Positions 25,740 through 34,217 are shown, counted from the first letter of the stretch. The stretch: 64,000 bases of DNA from Brachybacterium aquaticum (GCF_014204755.1 NZ_JACHLZ010000001.1:3286001-3350000), one strand, 5' to 3'. Numbers and translations are program-made. Notes: a model not told the origin generated them from the sequence alone.

Positions 25740-26408
25740 ATGCCCGCTGCTTCCTCCGCCTCCGGCGACCATCCCACCCCGTCCGCCCCTCCCTCGTCCT
25801 CCATGCCGGATCCCGCCTGGCTGACCCGAGCCGAGCGCCCGGAGGACGTATCGGCGCTGCGCGAGGTGCTGCTGGCCGCGTTCCCGTCGGACGAGGAGGC
25901 GGACCTGGTCGACGCCCTGCGCCGTGATCCGCAGGCTTGGATCGACGGGCTCTCGCTCACGGCCTGGGAGGTCGCGGGGCCGACGGGGGCCGACGGGCAC
26001 GCGGCGGCTGACGGGCATGCGGCGGCCGCCGAGAAGGCGTCGGCCGACGGGCCCGCACCGGAGCCCCGCCGCCTGGTCGCGCAGGCGCTGCTGACCCGGG
26101 CGCACGTCGGCGGCGAGCCCGTGCTCGCCCTCGCGCCCTGTGCGACGCTCCCCTCCCACCAGCGCCGCGGCGCGGGCTCCGCGGCGATCCGCGCGGCCCT
26201 CGAGGCGGCGCGGGCGCTGGGGGAGAACGTCGTGGTCGTGCTCGGGCACGCCGAGTACTACCCGCGCTTCGGCTTCACCCCCGCCTCCCGGTTCGGGGTC
26301 ACCGCCCCGTTCGACGTGCCCGACGAGGCCTTCCTCGCCCTCGCCCTGGACCCCGCCCGTCCCGTGCCGCGCGGCGAGATCGTCTACCCGCCCGCCTTCG
26401 GGGTGTGA
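25740..26408 (+). CDS. GNAT-family N-acetyltransferase
   Basis: The 222-residue protein has the GNAT acetyl-CoA loop SHQRRGAGSAAIRAALE and the C-terminal strand-helix with VLGHAEYYPRFGFTPAS, which matches the YjdJ/YhbS-like subgroup. Residues ~82-110 (GPTGADGHAAADGHAAAAE...) interrupt a beta hairpin region and are encoded by repeated copies of a GCCGACGGGC motif, so they look like an inserted low-complexity linker. The start is ATG 25740; an ATG at 25803 is an alternative. Confidence 0.85.
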   Translation: MPAASSASGDHPTPSAPPSSSMPDPAWLTRAERPEDVSALREVLLAAFPSDEEADLVDALRRDPQAWIDGLSLTAWEVAGPTGADGHAAADGHAAAAEKASADGPAPEPRRLVAQALLTRAHVGGEPVLALAPCATLPSHQRRGAGSAAIRAALEAARALGENVVVVLGHAEYYPRFGFTPASRFGVTAPFDVPDEAFLALALDPARPVPRGEIVYPPAFGV

Positions 26409-26466
26409 GCGCCATGCGCGGGAGAACGGTGCGGGACGACGCGCCGCACGGGGAAGCGGCGGCGTG

Positions 26467-27231
26467 ATGGACGGCCTGTTCGACGACTCCTTCGACGAGC
26501 CCGGCCCGTCCCGGGACCCGTTCACGGACCTCGCCCTGCCGGTCCGCGAGGTGCGCGGGCACCCGAAGGCTCCCGCCGACCCCGCGACCTGGCCCGCGAC
26601 CGTGCCCGCCGTGCGCCAGGTGCTCCGCGAAGGCCTCGCACTCGGACAGATCACCGTGCTGACCGGCGAGAACGGCAGCGGGAAGTCCACCCTCGTCGAG
26701 GCGCTCGCCGGGGCCTGCGGGCTGAACCCCGAGGGCGGCGGGACCGGGGCGATGCACGCCACCCGCTCGACCGAGTCGCCGCTGGCTGAGCATCTGCAGG
26801 TGACCCGCGGTGCCGGCGCCCCGCGCTCGGGGTTCTTCCTGCGCGCCGAGACGATGCACTCCCTGTTCACCTATTACGAGGAGATCGGGGTGGGCGGGAT
26901 GATGCACGAGCGCAGCCACGGCGAGTCGTTCCTCGCCCTGGTCGAGGAGCGCTCCCGCATCCGCGGGCTGTGGCTGCTGGACGAGCCCGAGTCGGCGCTG
27001 TCCGTGGCGGGCTGCCTCGCGCTGCTCGACCGTCTGCAGGAGCTTGCCGCGGGCGGGTCCCAGATCGTGCTGTCCACGCACTCCCCGGTCCTCGCCGCGC
27101 TGCCGGGCGCTGACCTGTACGAGCTGGGGGAGTGGGGGCTGCGTCCCAGCGGCTACGACGACCTCGAGCTCGTGCGCACCTGGCGGGCGTTCCTCGACGA
27201 GCCCGCCTGCTTCCTGCGCCACCCCGACTGA
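26467..27231 (+). CDS. AAA/ABC-type ATPase, unknown partner
   Basis: The 254-residue soluble ATPase has a Walker A (TGENGSGKST), an ABC-like Walker B (LWLLDEPESAL) and an H-loop His (STHSPVLA). The SHGESF segment takes the place of an LSGGQ signature. This matches the stand-alone AAA_21-type ATPases related to SMC/RecF heads rather than transporters. It lies 58 bp downstream of the acetyltransferase. A GTG immediately before the ATG is an alternative start. Confidence 0.85.
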   Translation: MDGLFDDSFDEPGPSRDPFTDLALPVREVRGHPKAPADPATWPATVPAVRQVLREGLALGQITVLTGENGSGKSTLVEALAGACGLNPEGGGTGAMHATRSTESPLAEHLQVTRGAGAPRSGFFLRAETMHSLFTYYEEIGVGGMMHERSHGESFLALVEERSRIRGLWLLDEPESALSVAGCLALLDRLQELAAGGSQIVLSTHSPVLAALPGADLYELGEWGLRPSGYDDLELVRTWRAFLDEPACFLRHPD

Positions 27232-27260
27232 GCGGCGTGCGAAACCCCGGCCCATCCGTC

Positions 27261-27335
27261 GGCCCGCGGGTCCCCACCCCAGCGGCCAGCCGACGGCCCG
27301 CGGGTCCCCACCCCAGCGGCCAGCCGACGGCCCGC
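27261..27335. repeat. 34-bp tandem repeat between the ATPase and pdxH
   Basis: Two exact 34-bp units (27261-27294 and 27295-27328) and the start of a third lie between the convergent ATPase and pdxH genes. Each unit contains GCGGGTCCCCACCCCAGCGG and a GCCGACGGCCCGC segment related to the dispersed palindrome. It may act in termination; no T-tract follows. Confidence 0.8.
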
Positions 27336-27344
27336 ACACCGTTC

Positions 27345-28046
27345 TCAGGGCTGGAGCCGGTGGCGCTCCCAGGTGCCGTCGGTCGCTCGCGAGTACACGA
27401 TCCGGTCGTGCAGACGGTTCGCCCGACCCTGCCAGAACTCGATCCGCACGGGATCGATGCGCAGTCCGCCCCAGAACTCGGGGCGCGGCACGTCCTGCCC
27501 CTCGAAACGGGCCTCGACCTCGGCGTACTGCGCCTCGAGCGCGTCGCGCGAGTCGATCGGCGCGGACTGGTGCGACGCCCAGGCCCCGAGCTGAGAGCCG
27601 CGGGGACGCGAGGCCCAGTAGGCGTCGGACTCCGCGGCCGACCCCTCGTGGACCGCGCCCTCGATGCGCACCTGCCGCTGCAGCGGGTACCAGGGCAGCA
27701 GCAGGGAGGCGCGCGGGGTCTCCGCGAGCTCATGGCCCTTGTCGGAGGCGAGGTTCGTGTAGACCACGAGCCCCTCGCCGGAGCGGCCCTTCAGCAGCAC
27801 GGTGCGGGAGCGGGGTCGCGGCGCGCCGTCCTCGCCGAGCGCGATGGTGGAGAGCACCACCGCCGAGGGGTCCGAGATGTCGCCGTGGGTCTCGCGTCGG
27901 GCGAAGGCCTCGTCCAGCCAGGTGTCGAGCAGCGCCAGCGGGTCGGCAGGGGCGTCGTCGGCCAGGGACCCGGCGAGGTAGTCGAGGCGCTCGCCGGCCA
28001 GGTCGTGGTGGACGGGCTGTGCGGGGCTGTCGGCTGAACCGGTCAT
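27345..28046 (-). CDS. pdxH: Pyridoxamine 5'-phosphate oxidase
   Basis: The 233-residue flavoprotein converts pyridoxine or pyridoxamine phosphate to pyridoxal 5'-phosphate. Family motifs are clear: RPRSRTVLLKG (FMN binding), VYTNLASDKGHEL, RQVRIEGAV, YWASRPRGSQLGAWASHQS and the C-terminal GGLRIDPVRIEFWQGRANRLHDR. Length is normal. A TAGGAT hexamer (28054-28059) 7 nt upstream of the ATG suggests a leaderless mRNA. Confidence 0.96.
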   Translation of the reverse strand: MTGSADSPAQPVHHDLAGERLDYLAGSLADDAPADPLALLDTWLDEAFARRETHGDISDPSAVVLSTIALGEDGAPRPRSRTVLLKGRSGEGLVVYTNLASDKGHELAETPRASLLLPWYPLQRQVRIEGAVHEGSAAESDAYWASRPRGSQLGAWASHQSAPIDSRDALEAQYAEVEARFEGQDVPRPEFWGGLRIDPVRIEFWQGRANRLHDRIVYSRATDGTWERHRLQP

Positions 28047-28053
28047 GACCTGG

Positions 28054-28059
28054 ATCCTA
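28054..28059 (-). promoter_or_regulatory. -10 element (TAGGAT) of pdxH
   Basis: On the minus strand TAGGAT is separated by 7 nt from the pdxH ATG at 28046, and no Shine-Dalgarno sequence lies between. Confidence 0.5.
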
Positions 28060-28179
28060 GGCCGCGACCGGTACCGCGCGGAGGCCGGGCGTCGTGCGCG
28101 TTCATCCCGCCCCGGCGCAGCCTCTCCGCCGCGACGCAGCCTCTTGGCTCCGGTGCAGTCATCCCGCCCCGGCGCGCTT

Positions 28180-29394
28180 TCACCTCGCGGCGAGGAGACC
28201 CGCGAGCATCTCCGCGATCTCCCCGGCGGCGCGGAGGCCGGTGCGCCCCGCCCCGAGGACGTTGGAGAAGGCGTGGATGTGCCCCTCCTGCAGGTGGGTC
28301 GTCATCGGAACCCCGGCTTCGCCCTGCCGCGCGGCGGCCGCGAGGGAGTCGTCGCGCAGCGGTTCGAAGCCCGCGAAGGAGAGCACCGTGGGCGGCAGTC
28401 CGGACAGATCGGGGGCGCGCAGCGGCGAGACGCGCGGGTCGGTGGCCAGGTCGGGGTCCGGCAGCGGGTGGTCGGCGTACCAGTCCAGCTGCGCGGTGGT
28501 GAGGAAGAACCCCTTGGCGGACTGGGTGCGCGACGGGGCCGAGGAGGTGAGGTCCAGCCAGCGCGAGATCAGCACCTGGCCGGCGGTCATCGGCAGTCCG
28601 CGGTCGCGGGCCGCGAGGGACACCGCAGCGGCGAGGTTGCCGCCGGCGGAGTCGCCGACCACGGCGAGGTGCGGGGCGAGGCCGAGGGTTTCGGTGTGCG
28701 CGGCGGCCCAGGCGTAAGCGGCGATCGCGTCTTCGTGCCCGGCAGGGAACGGATGCTCCGGGGCGAGGCGGTAGCCGATCGACAGCACCGCGACCCCGGC
28801 CCGGTGGGCGAGGAAGCGGCAGATGGGGTCGTGCGAGGTGATGGAGCCGAGCACGAAGCCTCCGCCGTGGTAGTACACCGTGAGGGGGACGGGGCGCGCG
28901 GATTCCCTGCTCCCGGAGCTGCTCCTCCTGCTGCTCCCGGAGCTGCCGCCGACCGTCCCGGGCGAGCCGAGCGGACGGTACAGCCGCGCCGGGATCGGCC
29001 CGTCGGCCCCGGGGATCAGCAGGTCCTGCATCAGGCCGATGGGAGCGGGGCGGCCGCCGAACTGCCAGGCCTCGATGTCGATCTGCCTGCGACCCTGCAC
29101 CAGCGGCAGCTCCTAGAAGCTCTCCTCGGGCAGCGCGGACAGCATCCGCAGACCCGCCTGGACCTCCGTCTCGAGGTGCTGGTCGTCGCGGACCACGGGC
29201 GCGCCGGCGACGGCACGCAGGACGGGCTCTGGCAGGTGGCCGAGGGCCCCGACGGCGAGGCGGACCGCGCGATCCAGCGGGGTGGGGTGCACGGGCGTCG
29301 TCGCGCCGACGGTCGGCAGCGCGGGGATGCGATGGGGGGAGGCGCTGCGGTCGGCAGCGCTGCCGTCGGAGGTGCTCGTCGTGGCTTCCGTCAT
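28180..29394 (-). pseudogene. Alpha/beta hydrolase (HSL-type esterase) with in-frame amber stop
   Basis: Two frames on the same reading phase, 29394-29116 and 29112-28180, are separated by a single TAG at 29113-29115 (SALPEESF*ELPLVQGRR). Together they make a 404-residue hormone-sensitive-lipase-type hydrolase: HGGGF oxyanion motif, GDSAGG nucleophile elbow, Asp in FEPLRDD and His in GHIHAF. A CAG to TAG change is the simplest explanation. The catalytic domain could still be made by restart at the GTG at 29100, so partial function is possible. Residues near GGSSGSSRRSSSGSRES form a Ser-rich insertion. Confidence 0.75.
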
Positions 29395-29446
29395 GTCCGG
29401 ATCGTGGAGGCACCTCTCGGTGCGGCGCGCTGGAACGCCTCGGCCC

Positions 29447-29494
29447 GGCACCGACGGGAACGGTCACCGTGGCACCGACGGGAACGGTCACCGT
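29447..29494. repeat. 24-bp tandem repeat, two exact copies plus a degenerate third
   Basis: Units at 29447-29470 and 29471-29494 begin GGCACCGACGGGAACGGTCA. A degraded third copy follows from 29495. It lies upstream of the hydrolase gene start and inside no gene I can support. Confidence 0.75.
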
Positions 29495-29533
29495 GGGGCC
29501 GATGGGAACGCCGGCGATGCTGGTCCGACGGGA

Positions 29534-29851
29534 TCAGGAGCTGCGCAGGCCCCCGAACAACGCGAGTGCAGGGCGCGGGCGCAGGTGGCGGGCTTGCGGC
29601 CGACGGCGCGGGGCCCTTCGCCCGCTCCCCGCGGGGCGTGCGGGCCCGGTGGGTCGCGCGAAGGCGTCGGCACTGTCCGGGGCGAACCCGACGGTGCTGG
29701 GATCCATCCCCTGCGCGGCGGCGCGGGCCCGGCGGGCGCGCACGGCCCGCAGGGCATCGACGTCTCCCCAGGTCGCGGGCAGGGGGCGGTAGTCGATGAG
29801 GTGGTCGGCGGTGGCTCGGGTGCGGCTGGTGGCGATGGTGGCGTTCTGCAT
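29534..29851 (-). CDS. Small unrecognised protein (105 residues)
   Basis: The frame begins MQNATIATSRTRATADHLIDYRP with a good ribosome binding site (AAGGTGGAG) 3-4 nt upstream of the ATG. The N-terminal half (to about residue 67: LPATWGDVDALRAVRARRARAAAQG) looks like a compact helical region. The last third is Arg/Pro-rich and may be read-through low complexity. I recognise no family. Confidence 0.45.
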   Translation of the reverse strand: MQNATIATSRTRATADHLIDYRPLPATWGDVDALRAVRARRARAAAQGMDPSTVGFAPDSADAFARPTGPARPAGSGRRAPRRRPQARHLRPRPALALFGGLRSS

Positions 29852-29930
29852 GGCTCCACCTTCGGCCGACGGGGGATCCCCGCGCGTCCGACAGGAAGCG
29901 CGACCTCGTCATCCCGCGGGATGATCCTCG

Positions 29931-29962
29931 GCGTTCCGGCGTTCCGGCGTTCCGGCGTTCCG
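29931..29962. repeat. 8-bp tandem repeat (GCGTTCCG) x4
   Basis: Four perfect GCGTTCCG units are followed by a changed one (GCGCTCCT). The tract is intergenic, between the small protein gene and the acetyltransferase. The period is not a multiple of 3, so copy change would shift any frame. Confidence 0.8.
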
Positions 29963-30035
29963 GCGCTCCTCACTCTGGAACTCAGCGCTCCTGCGCTCGA
30001 CCCTGGTGACCTCGGTGCTCGGACGCTCGAGCGGT

Positions 30036-30632
30036 TCAGCGCACCATGCGGATGTCCGGCAGCTGCGGCCAGCGCTCGTCGACCTGCCGGGTGCCGTCGG
30101 GCGCGAACCCGAGCTTCTCGTAGAAGCGCCGGGCACGGGGGTTGTCCTCGGCCACCCACAGGCTAGCGGACCGGCCGCCGAGCAGCTCTTCCACGAGCTC
30201 GCGGGCGAGGCCGGTGCCGTGCCAGCCCGGTTCGACGTACAGCGTGGACAGCTCCTGCTCCCGCACGGGCTCCGGGTCCCTGACCGGCCACGATGCGGCG
30301 AAGCCGACGGGCACCCCGTCCTCGTCGCGGGCCACCAGCACCCGCGGCGCGCCCTCGGTGTCAGGGCCGGCGGAGAGCGTGGCGGTCCACTGCTCCAGGC
30401 GGCGGCGCAGCGCAGGCTCGCCGAACCACTCCTCGCCGTCCAGGGCGTGTCCGTAGGCCACCTCCCAGCCGCGCACGTGCACCCGGGCGATCGCCTCGGC
30501 ATCGGCGGGGACGGGAGCGTCGATCGTGAAGCGGCGCGGTCCGGACGGGGAGGGTGCGGCGGCGGGCGCGCCGATGCGCAGGTCGGGGAACGCGGGGTCG
30601 GAAGTGGTGCGGGTGGAAGGGGAGCCGGACAT
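30036..30632 (-). CDS. GNAT-family N-acetyltransferase
   Basis: The 198-residue protein has the GNAT core: ADAEAIARVHVRGWEVAYG at the start, LSTLYVEPGWHGTGLARELVEELL (acetyl-CoA loop) and WVAEDNPRARRFYEKLGFAPDG. This pattern is typical of RimI-like or small-molecule acetyltransferases. The first ~35 residues (Ser/Pro/Ala-rich) precede the domain and may be an unneeded extension. Confidence 0.85.
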   Translation of the reverse strand: MSGSPSTRTTSDPAFPDLRIGAPAAAPSPSGPRRFTIDAPVPADAEAIARVHVRGWEVAYGHALDGEEWFGEPALRRRLEQWTATLSAGPDTEGAPRVLVARDEDGVPVGFAASWPVRDPEPVREQELSTLYVEPGWHGTGLARELVEELLGGRSASLWVAEDNPRARRFYEKLGFAPDGTRQVDERWPQLPDIRMVR

Positions 30633-30790
30633 GGGACGAGTCTGCCAGGGCAGGAGCCGGCCGGACCGTCTTCCCCGGCCACCCTGGGCACCCTGGGCAC
30701 CCCGGCCACCCCGACATGACCCGTCGCCCAGGACGGCCCCGTCGGCCGCCCCGGGACCCAGGTCCCGTCGGCCGCGCTCCGGGCGCCTGC

Positions 30791-30796
30791 TACGAT
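30791..30796 (+). promoter_or_regulatory. Putative -10 element (TACGAT) of the PTS operon
   Basis: TACGAT lies about 25 nt upstream of the antiterminator hairpin, so a transcript starting near 30803 would carry the whole RAT/terminator region. No strong -35 box is seen. Confidence 0.4.
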
Positions 30797-30820
30797 CCTC
30801 CCCGAACCTTCGGGTTCATC

Positions 30821-30858
30821 GGTTTGTCATCCGCCGTCCACGACGGCGGAGCAAGACC
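30821..30858 (+). promoter_or_regulatory. Ribonucleic antiterminator (RAT) for the BglG/LicT-type regulator
   Basis: A 38-nt hairpin starts GGTTTGTCAT and ends GGAGCAAGACC, with an 8-bp GC stem (CCGCCGTC at 30831-30838 with GACGGCGG at 30842-30849). The end arms GGTTTGT and GCAAGACC pair at the base. Order and asymmetry match RAT sites bound by BglG/LicT/SacT proteins. The 3' arm AAGACC is also the first arm of the terminator that follows, so the two structures exclude each other. The cognate regulator is encoded at 33294. Confidence 0.7.
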
Positions 30859-30910
30859 TGGGACCCGTGCCGTGCGCTCGTCGCGCACCCTCGGGACCCG
30901 GGTCTTTTTT
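30853..30910 (+). terminator. Intrinsic terminator overlapping the RAT
   Basis: The arm AAGACCTGGGACCC (30853-30866) pairs with GGGACCCGGGTCTT (30893-30906, one mismatch and one G-U), and TTTTTT follows at 30905-30910. Strong T-tracts are rare in this window. Transcription of the PTS gene should stop here unless the antiterminator stabilises the RAT hairpin. Confidence 0.8.
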
Positions 30911-31003
30911 GTTGCCCGCACTGCCGCCCGCTGGCACGTCGACGTCGCCCGCGGACGCAGCGCACCCCGCAGTCCCCACTTCCGGAAGGTCAACGAGGTC
31001 CCC

Positions 31004-33151
31004 ATGAACACCTCCTCCGACGGGCGCCCGTCGATCGCCGAGGACATCGTCCGCGGCGTCGGCGGCCCCGAGAACATCGAGAGCCTGACGCACTGCGCCA
31101 CCCGGCTCCGCTTCCAGCTGCACGACGCCGAGAAGGTCGACCGCGAGGGCATCGATGCCCTCGACGGCGTCATGGGCACCGTGCCGCAGTCCGGCGACCG
31201 CTTCCAGGTCGTCATCGGCGGCGCCGTCGCCGGCGTCCACTCCCAGATCATGAACCTGCCCGCCATGGCCGCAGGCGGCACCCCCCGCCCGCAGACCGAC
31301 GCCGAGGTCAAGGCCGCGATCCGCGCCAAGGGCCGCGGCCGCTTCGCCTGGCTGGACAGCTTCTTCGAGTACCTCTCGGACTCCTTCCGCCCGCTGATGG
31401 GCGTGCTGCTGGGCGCCTCGCTCATCATCGCGCTCGCCTCGGTCTTCGACGCGCTCGGCTGGGTCGACTTCCGCGCCGAGGACAAGTCCGCGACCTGGGT
31501 GTTCGTCGATGCGATGTGGCGCTCGGTGCTGTACTTCCTGCCGATCATGGTCGCCTTCAACGCCGCGAAGAAGCTCCAGATCGACGGCTGGGTCGGCGCG
31601 GCCGTCATGGCCGCGGTGATGACCCCCGACTACATGGGCATGCTGGGCGGCACCACCCCCGGCGTCACCTGCACCACCAACGAGGTGCTCGGCACCCAGC
31701 AGTGCGTCGCCCAGGTGTTCGGCCTGCCCATGCAGCTGAACGACTATGGCGGCCAGGTGTTCGTGCCGCTGCTGATGGTGGCGGTGCTGGCGCTGGTCTA
31801 CAAGGGCCTGCAGAAGGTCTTCCCCGCCAACGTGCAGCTCGTCTTCGTCCCCTTCATCTCGATGCTCGTGATGATCCCGGTGACCGCCTTCCTCATCGGC
31901 CCCCTCGGCATCTGGGCAGGCAACGGCCTCGGCGCGGGCCTGGCCTGGCTGAACGGCAACGCCCCGATCGTCTTCGCGATCCTCATCCCGCTGCTCTACC
32001 CCTTCCTGGTGCCGCTGGGCCTGCACTGGCCGCTGAACGCGCTGATGCTCCAGAACATCAACGCCCTCGGCTACGACTTCATCCAGGGCCCCATGGGCGC
32101 ATGGAACTTCGCCGCCTTCGGCGCGACCGCCGGCGTGCTGCTGCTCTCGATCCGCCACCGCGAGACCGAGATGCGCCAGACCGCCACGGGCGCCCTCGCC
32201 GCGGGCCTGTTCGGCGGCATCTCCGAGCCGTCCCTGTACGGCATCCACCTGCGCTTCAAGCGCATCTACCCGCGCATGCTCGTCGGCTGCCTCGCCGGCG
32301 GCCTGGTCGTGGGCCTCCTGGGCGGCGTGAACACCAGCGTCTTCGCCTTCACCTCGCTGCTGACCATCCCGGTCTTCGACCCGATGCTCACCTACGTCAT
32401 CGCGATCGCGGTCGCCTTCGTCATCGCGATGGTGCTGGTGTACGTCTCCGACTACCGCACCCCCGAGCAGCGCGCGGAGGCCAACGCCGCCCGTGACGCC
32501 GCCGAGGCCGCGAGCGGGAAGGCCGCCGCCCCGGCCGACGAGCGCGAGCTCGCGACCGTCGGCGCCCCGGCCGCGGCGGGTGCCGCCGCCGGCGCCGGCG
32601 CTGTGTCGTCCGCCGACGCCGCGTCCTCGGCCGGCACTGCGTCCTCGACCGGCACCGCCGGTCAGGCGTCGCCTGCCGGCGGGACCCCGTCGGCCGACGC
32701 GACCACCCTGGTCGCCCCCGTCGCCGGGCGGCTCGTCGCCCTCGACGACGTCTCCGACCCGGTCTTCGCCTCCCGCGCTCTCGGGCAGGGGGTCGGGATC
32801 GTCCCGGCCGACGGACGGATCCTCGCCCCGGCCGACGGCCTGCTCGCCACGGTCGCGCAGACCGGGCACGCCTTCGGGATGCTGGCCGACGGCGGTGCCG
32901 AGGTGCTGGTCCACGTCGGCATCGACACCGTGAAGATGGACGGGGCCGGGTTCACCGTCCACGTCGCGCAGGGTCAGCGGGTCAGCGCCGGCGACCTGCT
33001 GGCCGAGGTCGACCTCGACGCCGTCCGCGCCGCCGGGTACGACACGGTCACCCTGCTCACCGTCCCGAACACCTCGAACTTTGCCGCGGTGGAGCCCGCC
33101 GCGCCGGGCGAGGTCGCCGCGGGCGACGCGGCGGTCGTGGTCCGGCGCTGA
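31004..33151 (+). CDS. Beta-glucoside-type PTS transporter, fused EIIBCA
   Basis: The 715-residue protein has EIIB first, with phospho-Cys31 in ESLTHCATRLRF, then an EIIC membrane domain (about 110-490; GISEPSLYGIHLRFKR and LGLHWPLNALMLQN). An Ala/Ser-rich linker (~500-565) and a C-terminal EIIA domain follow, with phospho-His637 in VLVHVGIDTVKMDG. It imports and phosphorylates a sugar, probably an aryl- or beta-glucoside by family. No phospho-beta-glucosidase gene is adjacent, so the catabolic partner must be elsewhere. It is controlled by the RAT/terminator and the downstream antiterminator gene. The ATG at 31004 follows GGAAGG/GAGG. Confidence 0.93.
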   Translation: MNTSSDGRPSIAEDIVRGVGGPENIESLTHCATRLRFQLHDAEKVDREGIDALDGVMGTVPQSGDRFQVVIGGAVAGVHSQIMNLPAMAAGGTPRPQTDAEVKAAIRAKGRGRFAWLDSFFEYLSDSFRPLMGVLLGASLIIALASVFDALGWVDFRAEDKSATWVFVDAMWRSVLYFLPIMVAFNAAKKLQIDGWVGAAVMAAVMTPDYMGMLGGTTPGVTCTTNEVLGTQQCVAQVFGLPMQLNDYGGQVFVPLLMVAVLALVYKGLQKVFPANVQLVFVPFISMLVMIPVTAFLIGPLGIWAGNGLGAGLAWLNGNAPIVFAILIPLLYPFLVPLGLHWPLNALMLQNINALGYDFIQGPMGAWNFAAFGATAGVLLLSIRHRETEMRQTATGALAAGLFGGISEPSLYGIHLRFKRIYPRMLVGCLAGGLVVGLLGGVNTSVFAFTSLLTIPVFDPMLTYVIAIAVAFVIAMVLVYVSDYRTPEQRAEANAARDAAEAASGKAAAPADERELATVGAPAAAGAAAGAGAVSSADAASSAGTASSTGTAGQASPAGGTPSADATTLVAPVAGRLVALDDVSDPVFASRALGQGVGIVPADGRILAPADGLLATVAQTGHAFGMLADGGAEVLVHVGIDTVKMDGAGFTVHVAQGQRVSAGDLLAEVDLDAVRAAGYDTVTLLTVPNTSNFAAVEPAAPGEVAAGDAAVVVRR

Positions 33152-33199
33152 ACAGACAGCGGTGAGCAGCCCCGTCTGACTCGTCAGCGCTGAACCGAC

Positions 33200-33249
33200 C
33201 GGCCGCGGTGCGCGTACCCTCCTGCGCAGAGGGGCGCGCGCCGCGGCCG
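33200..33249 (+). other. GC-rich hairpin between the PTS gene and the antiterminator gene
   Basis: The arm CGGCCGCGGTGCGCG (33200-33214) pairs with CGCGCGCCGCGGCCG (33235-33249) at 14 of 15 positions plus a G-U. No T-tract follows. It could attenuate read-through or protect the upstream mRNA 3' end. Confidence 0.6.
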
Positions 33250-33293
33250 ACCAGTTCCCTCGACGACGAGGGAGGACAGGAGGTGAGGGACCG

Positions 33294-34217
33294 ATGCGAG
33301 TGCTCCGGGTCCTGAACAACAACGTGGTCCTCTCGCGCGAGGACTCCGGACGCGGCGTGATCCTCACCGGGCGCGGCATCGGCTTCCGCGCCCAGCCGGG
33401 CGACGAGGTCGATCCCTCCCGGATCGTGCAGGTCTTCGTCCCGGCCGACGGGCGGGACCCCGACCACCTCGCCGAGGCCTTCGCCATGATCGACGCGGAG
33501 GTGCTGCGCGCGACCGTGATCGCCCTGCGCGAGACGGGCACCGAGGGGCGCGAGTCCTCCCGCCCCACGCTCGCCATCGCCGTGGCCGACCACGTCTCCG
33601 GGGCGCTGGACCGGCTGCGCGGCGGGATCGAGATCGAGTACCCGCTGCGGGCCGAGGTGCAGACCCTCTACCCCGAGGAGTACGACAAGGCGTGGGCGCT
33701 GCTGGTCGAGGTGAACCGTCTCGTGGACCCGAAGCTTCCCGAGCACGAGGCCACTGCCCTCGCGCTGCACCTGGTCAACGCCGGGTTCTCCACCGGTGAC
33801 CTGTCCTTCACGTACACGATGACCGGGGTCATCCAGCAGATGCTGACCATCGTGGGGGAGCGGTACGGGATAGGGGTGGACCGCCACTCGATGGCGGCGG
33901 CACGCTTCATCACCCACGTGCGCTACATGTTCGTGCGCATCCAGCAGCACCGTCAGCTCGCCGGGGAGCAGTCGGTCATCTCCCGGACCATCCGCGAGGA
34001 GTACCCCGAGGCGACCCGCACCGCCGAGCAGCTCGCGGTGATCGTGCGCCTGCGGATGGGGGAGGAGCTCACCTTCGACGAGATCGCCTACCTCGCCCTG
34101 CACGTCGCCCGCATGACCGCCGAGGCCGAGGCGCACCGGGCGCTGCGGGACGGCGGCGACCGGAGGGCAGGGGATCCCGCCCCGTCCGACGGGGACACCG
34201 GACAGCCCCGGACATGA
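33294..34217 (+). CDS. BglG/LicT-family transcriptional antiterminator
   Basis: The 307-residue protein has an N-terminal CAT RNA-binding domain (MRVLRVLNNNVVLSRED, GRGIGFRAQPGDEV), then two PRD domains. The conserved His residues lie in ADHVSGALDRL, PEHEATALALHLVNAG, GVDRHSMAAARFITHVRY and EIAYLALHVARM. PTS phosphorylation of these His controls dimerisation and RNA binding. It should bind the RAT at 30821-30858 and allow transcription of the PTS gene when the sugar is present. The ribosome binding site GGAGG precedes ATG 33294. Confidence 0.94.
   Translation: MRVLRVLNNNVVLSREDSGRGVILTGRGIGFRAQPGDEVDPSRIVQVFVPADGRDPDHLAEAFAMIDAEVLRATVIALRETGTEGRESSRPTLAIAVADHVSGALDRLRGGIEIEYPLRAEVQTLYPEEYDKAWALLVEVNRLVDPKLPEHEATALALHLVNAGFSTGDLSFTYTMTGVIQQMLTIVGERYGIGVDRHSMAAARFITHVRYMFVRIQQHRQLAGEQSVISRTIREEYPEATRTAEQLAVIVRLRMGEELTFDEIAYLALHVARMTAEAEAHRALRDGGDRRAGDPAPSDGDTGQPRT

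Noticed and set aside
29391..29912. 173-codon minus-strand frame overlapping the small 105-residue gene
   Set aside because: It is His/Arg/Pro-rich and has no ribosome binding site; the overlapping frame at 29534-29851 has one.
30827..33577. 916-codon open frame on the minus strand opposite the PTS gene
   Set aside because: It is Gly/Ala/Asp/His-rich with no domain, and mirrors the codon structure of the clearly real EIIBCA gene. GC-rich third positions create such antisense frames throughout the window.
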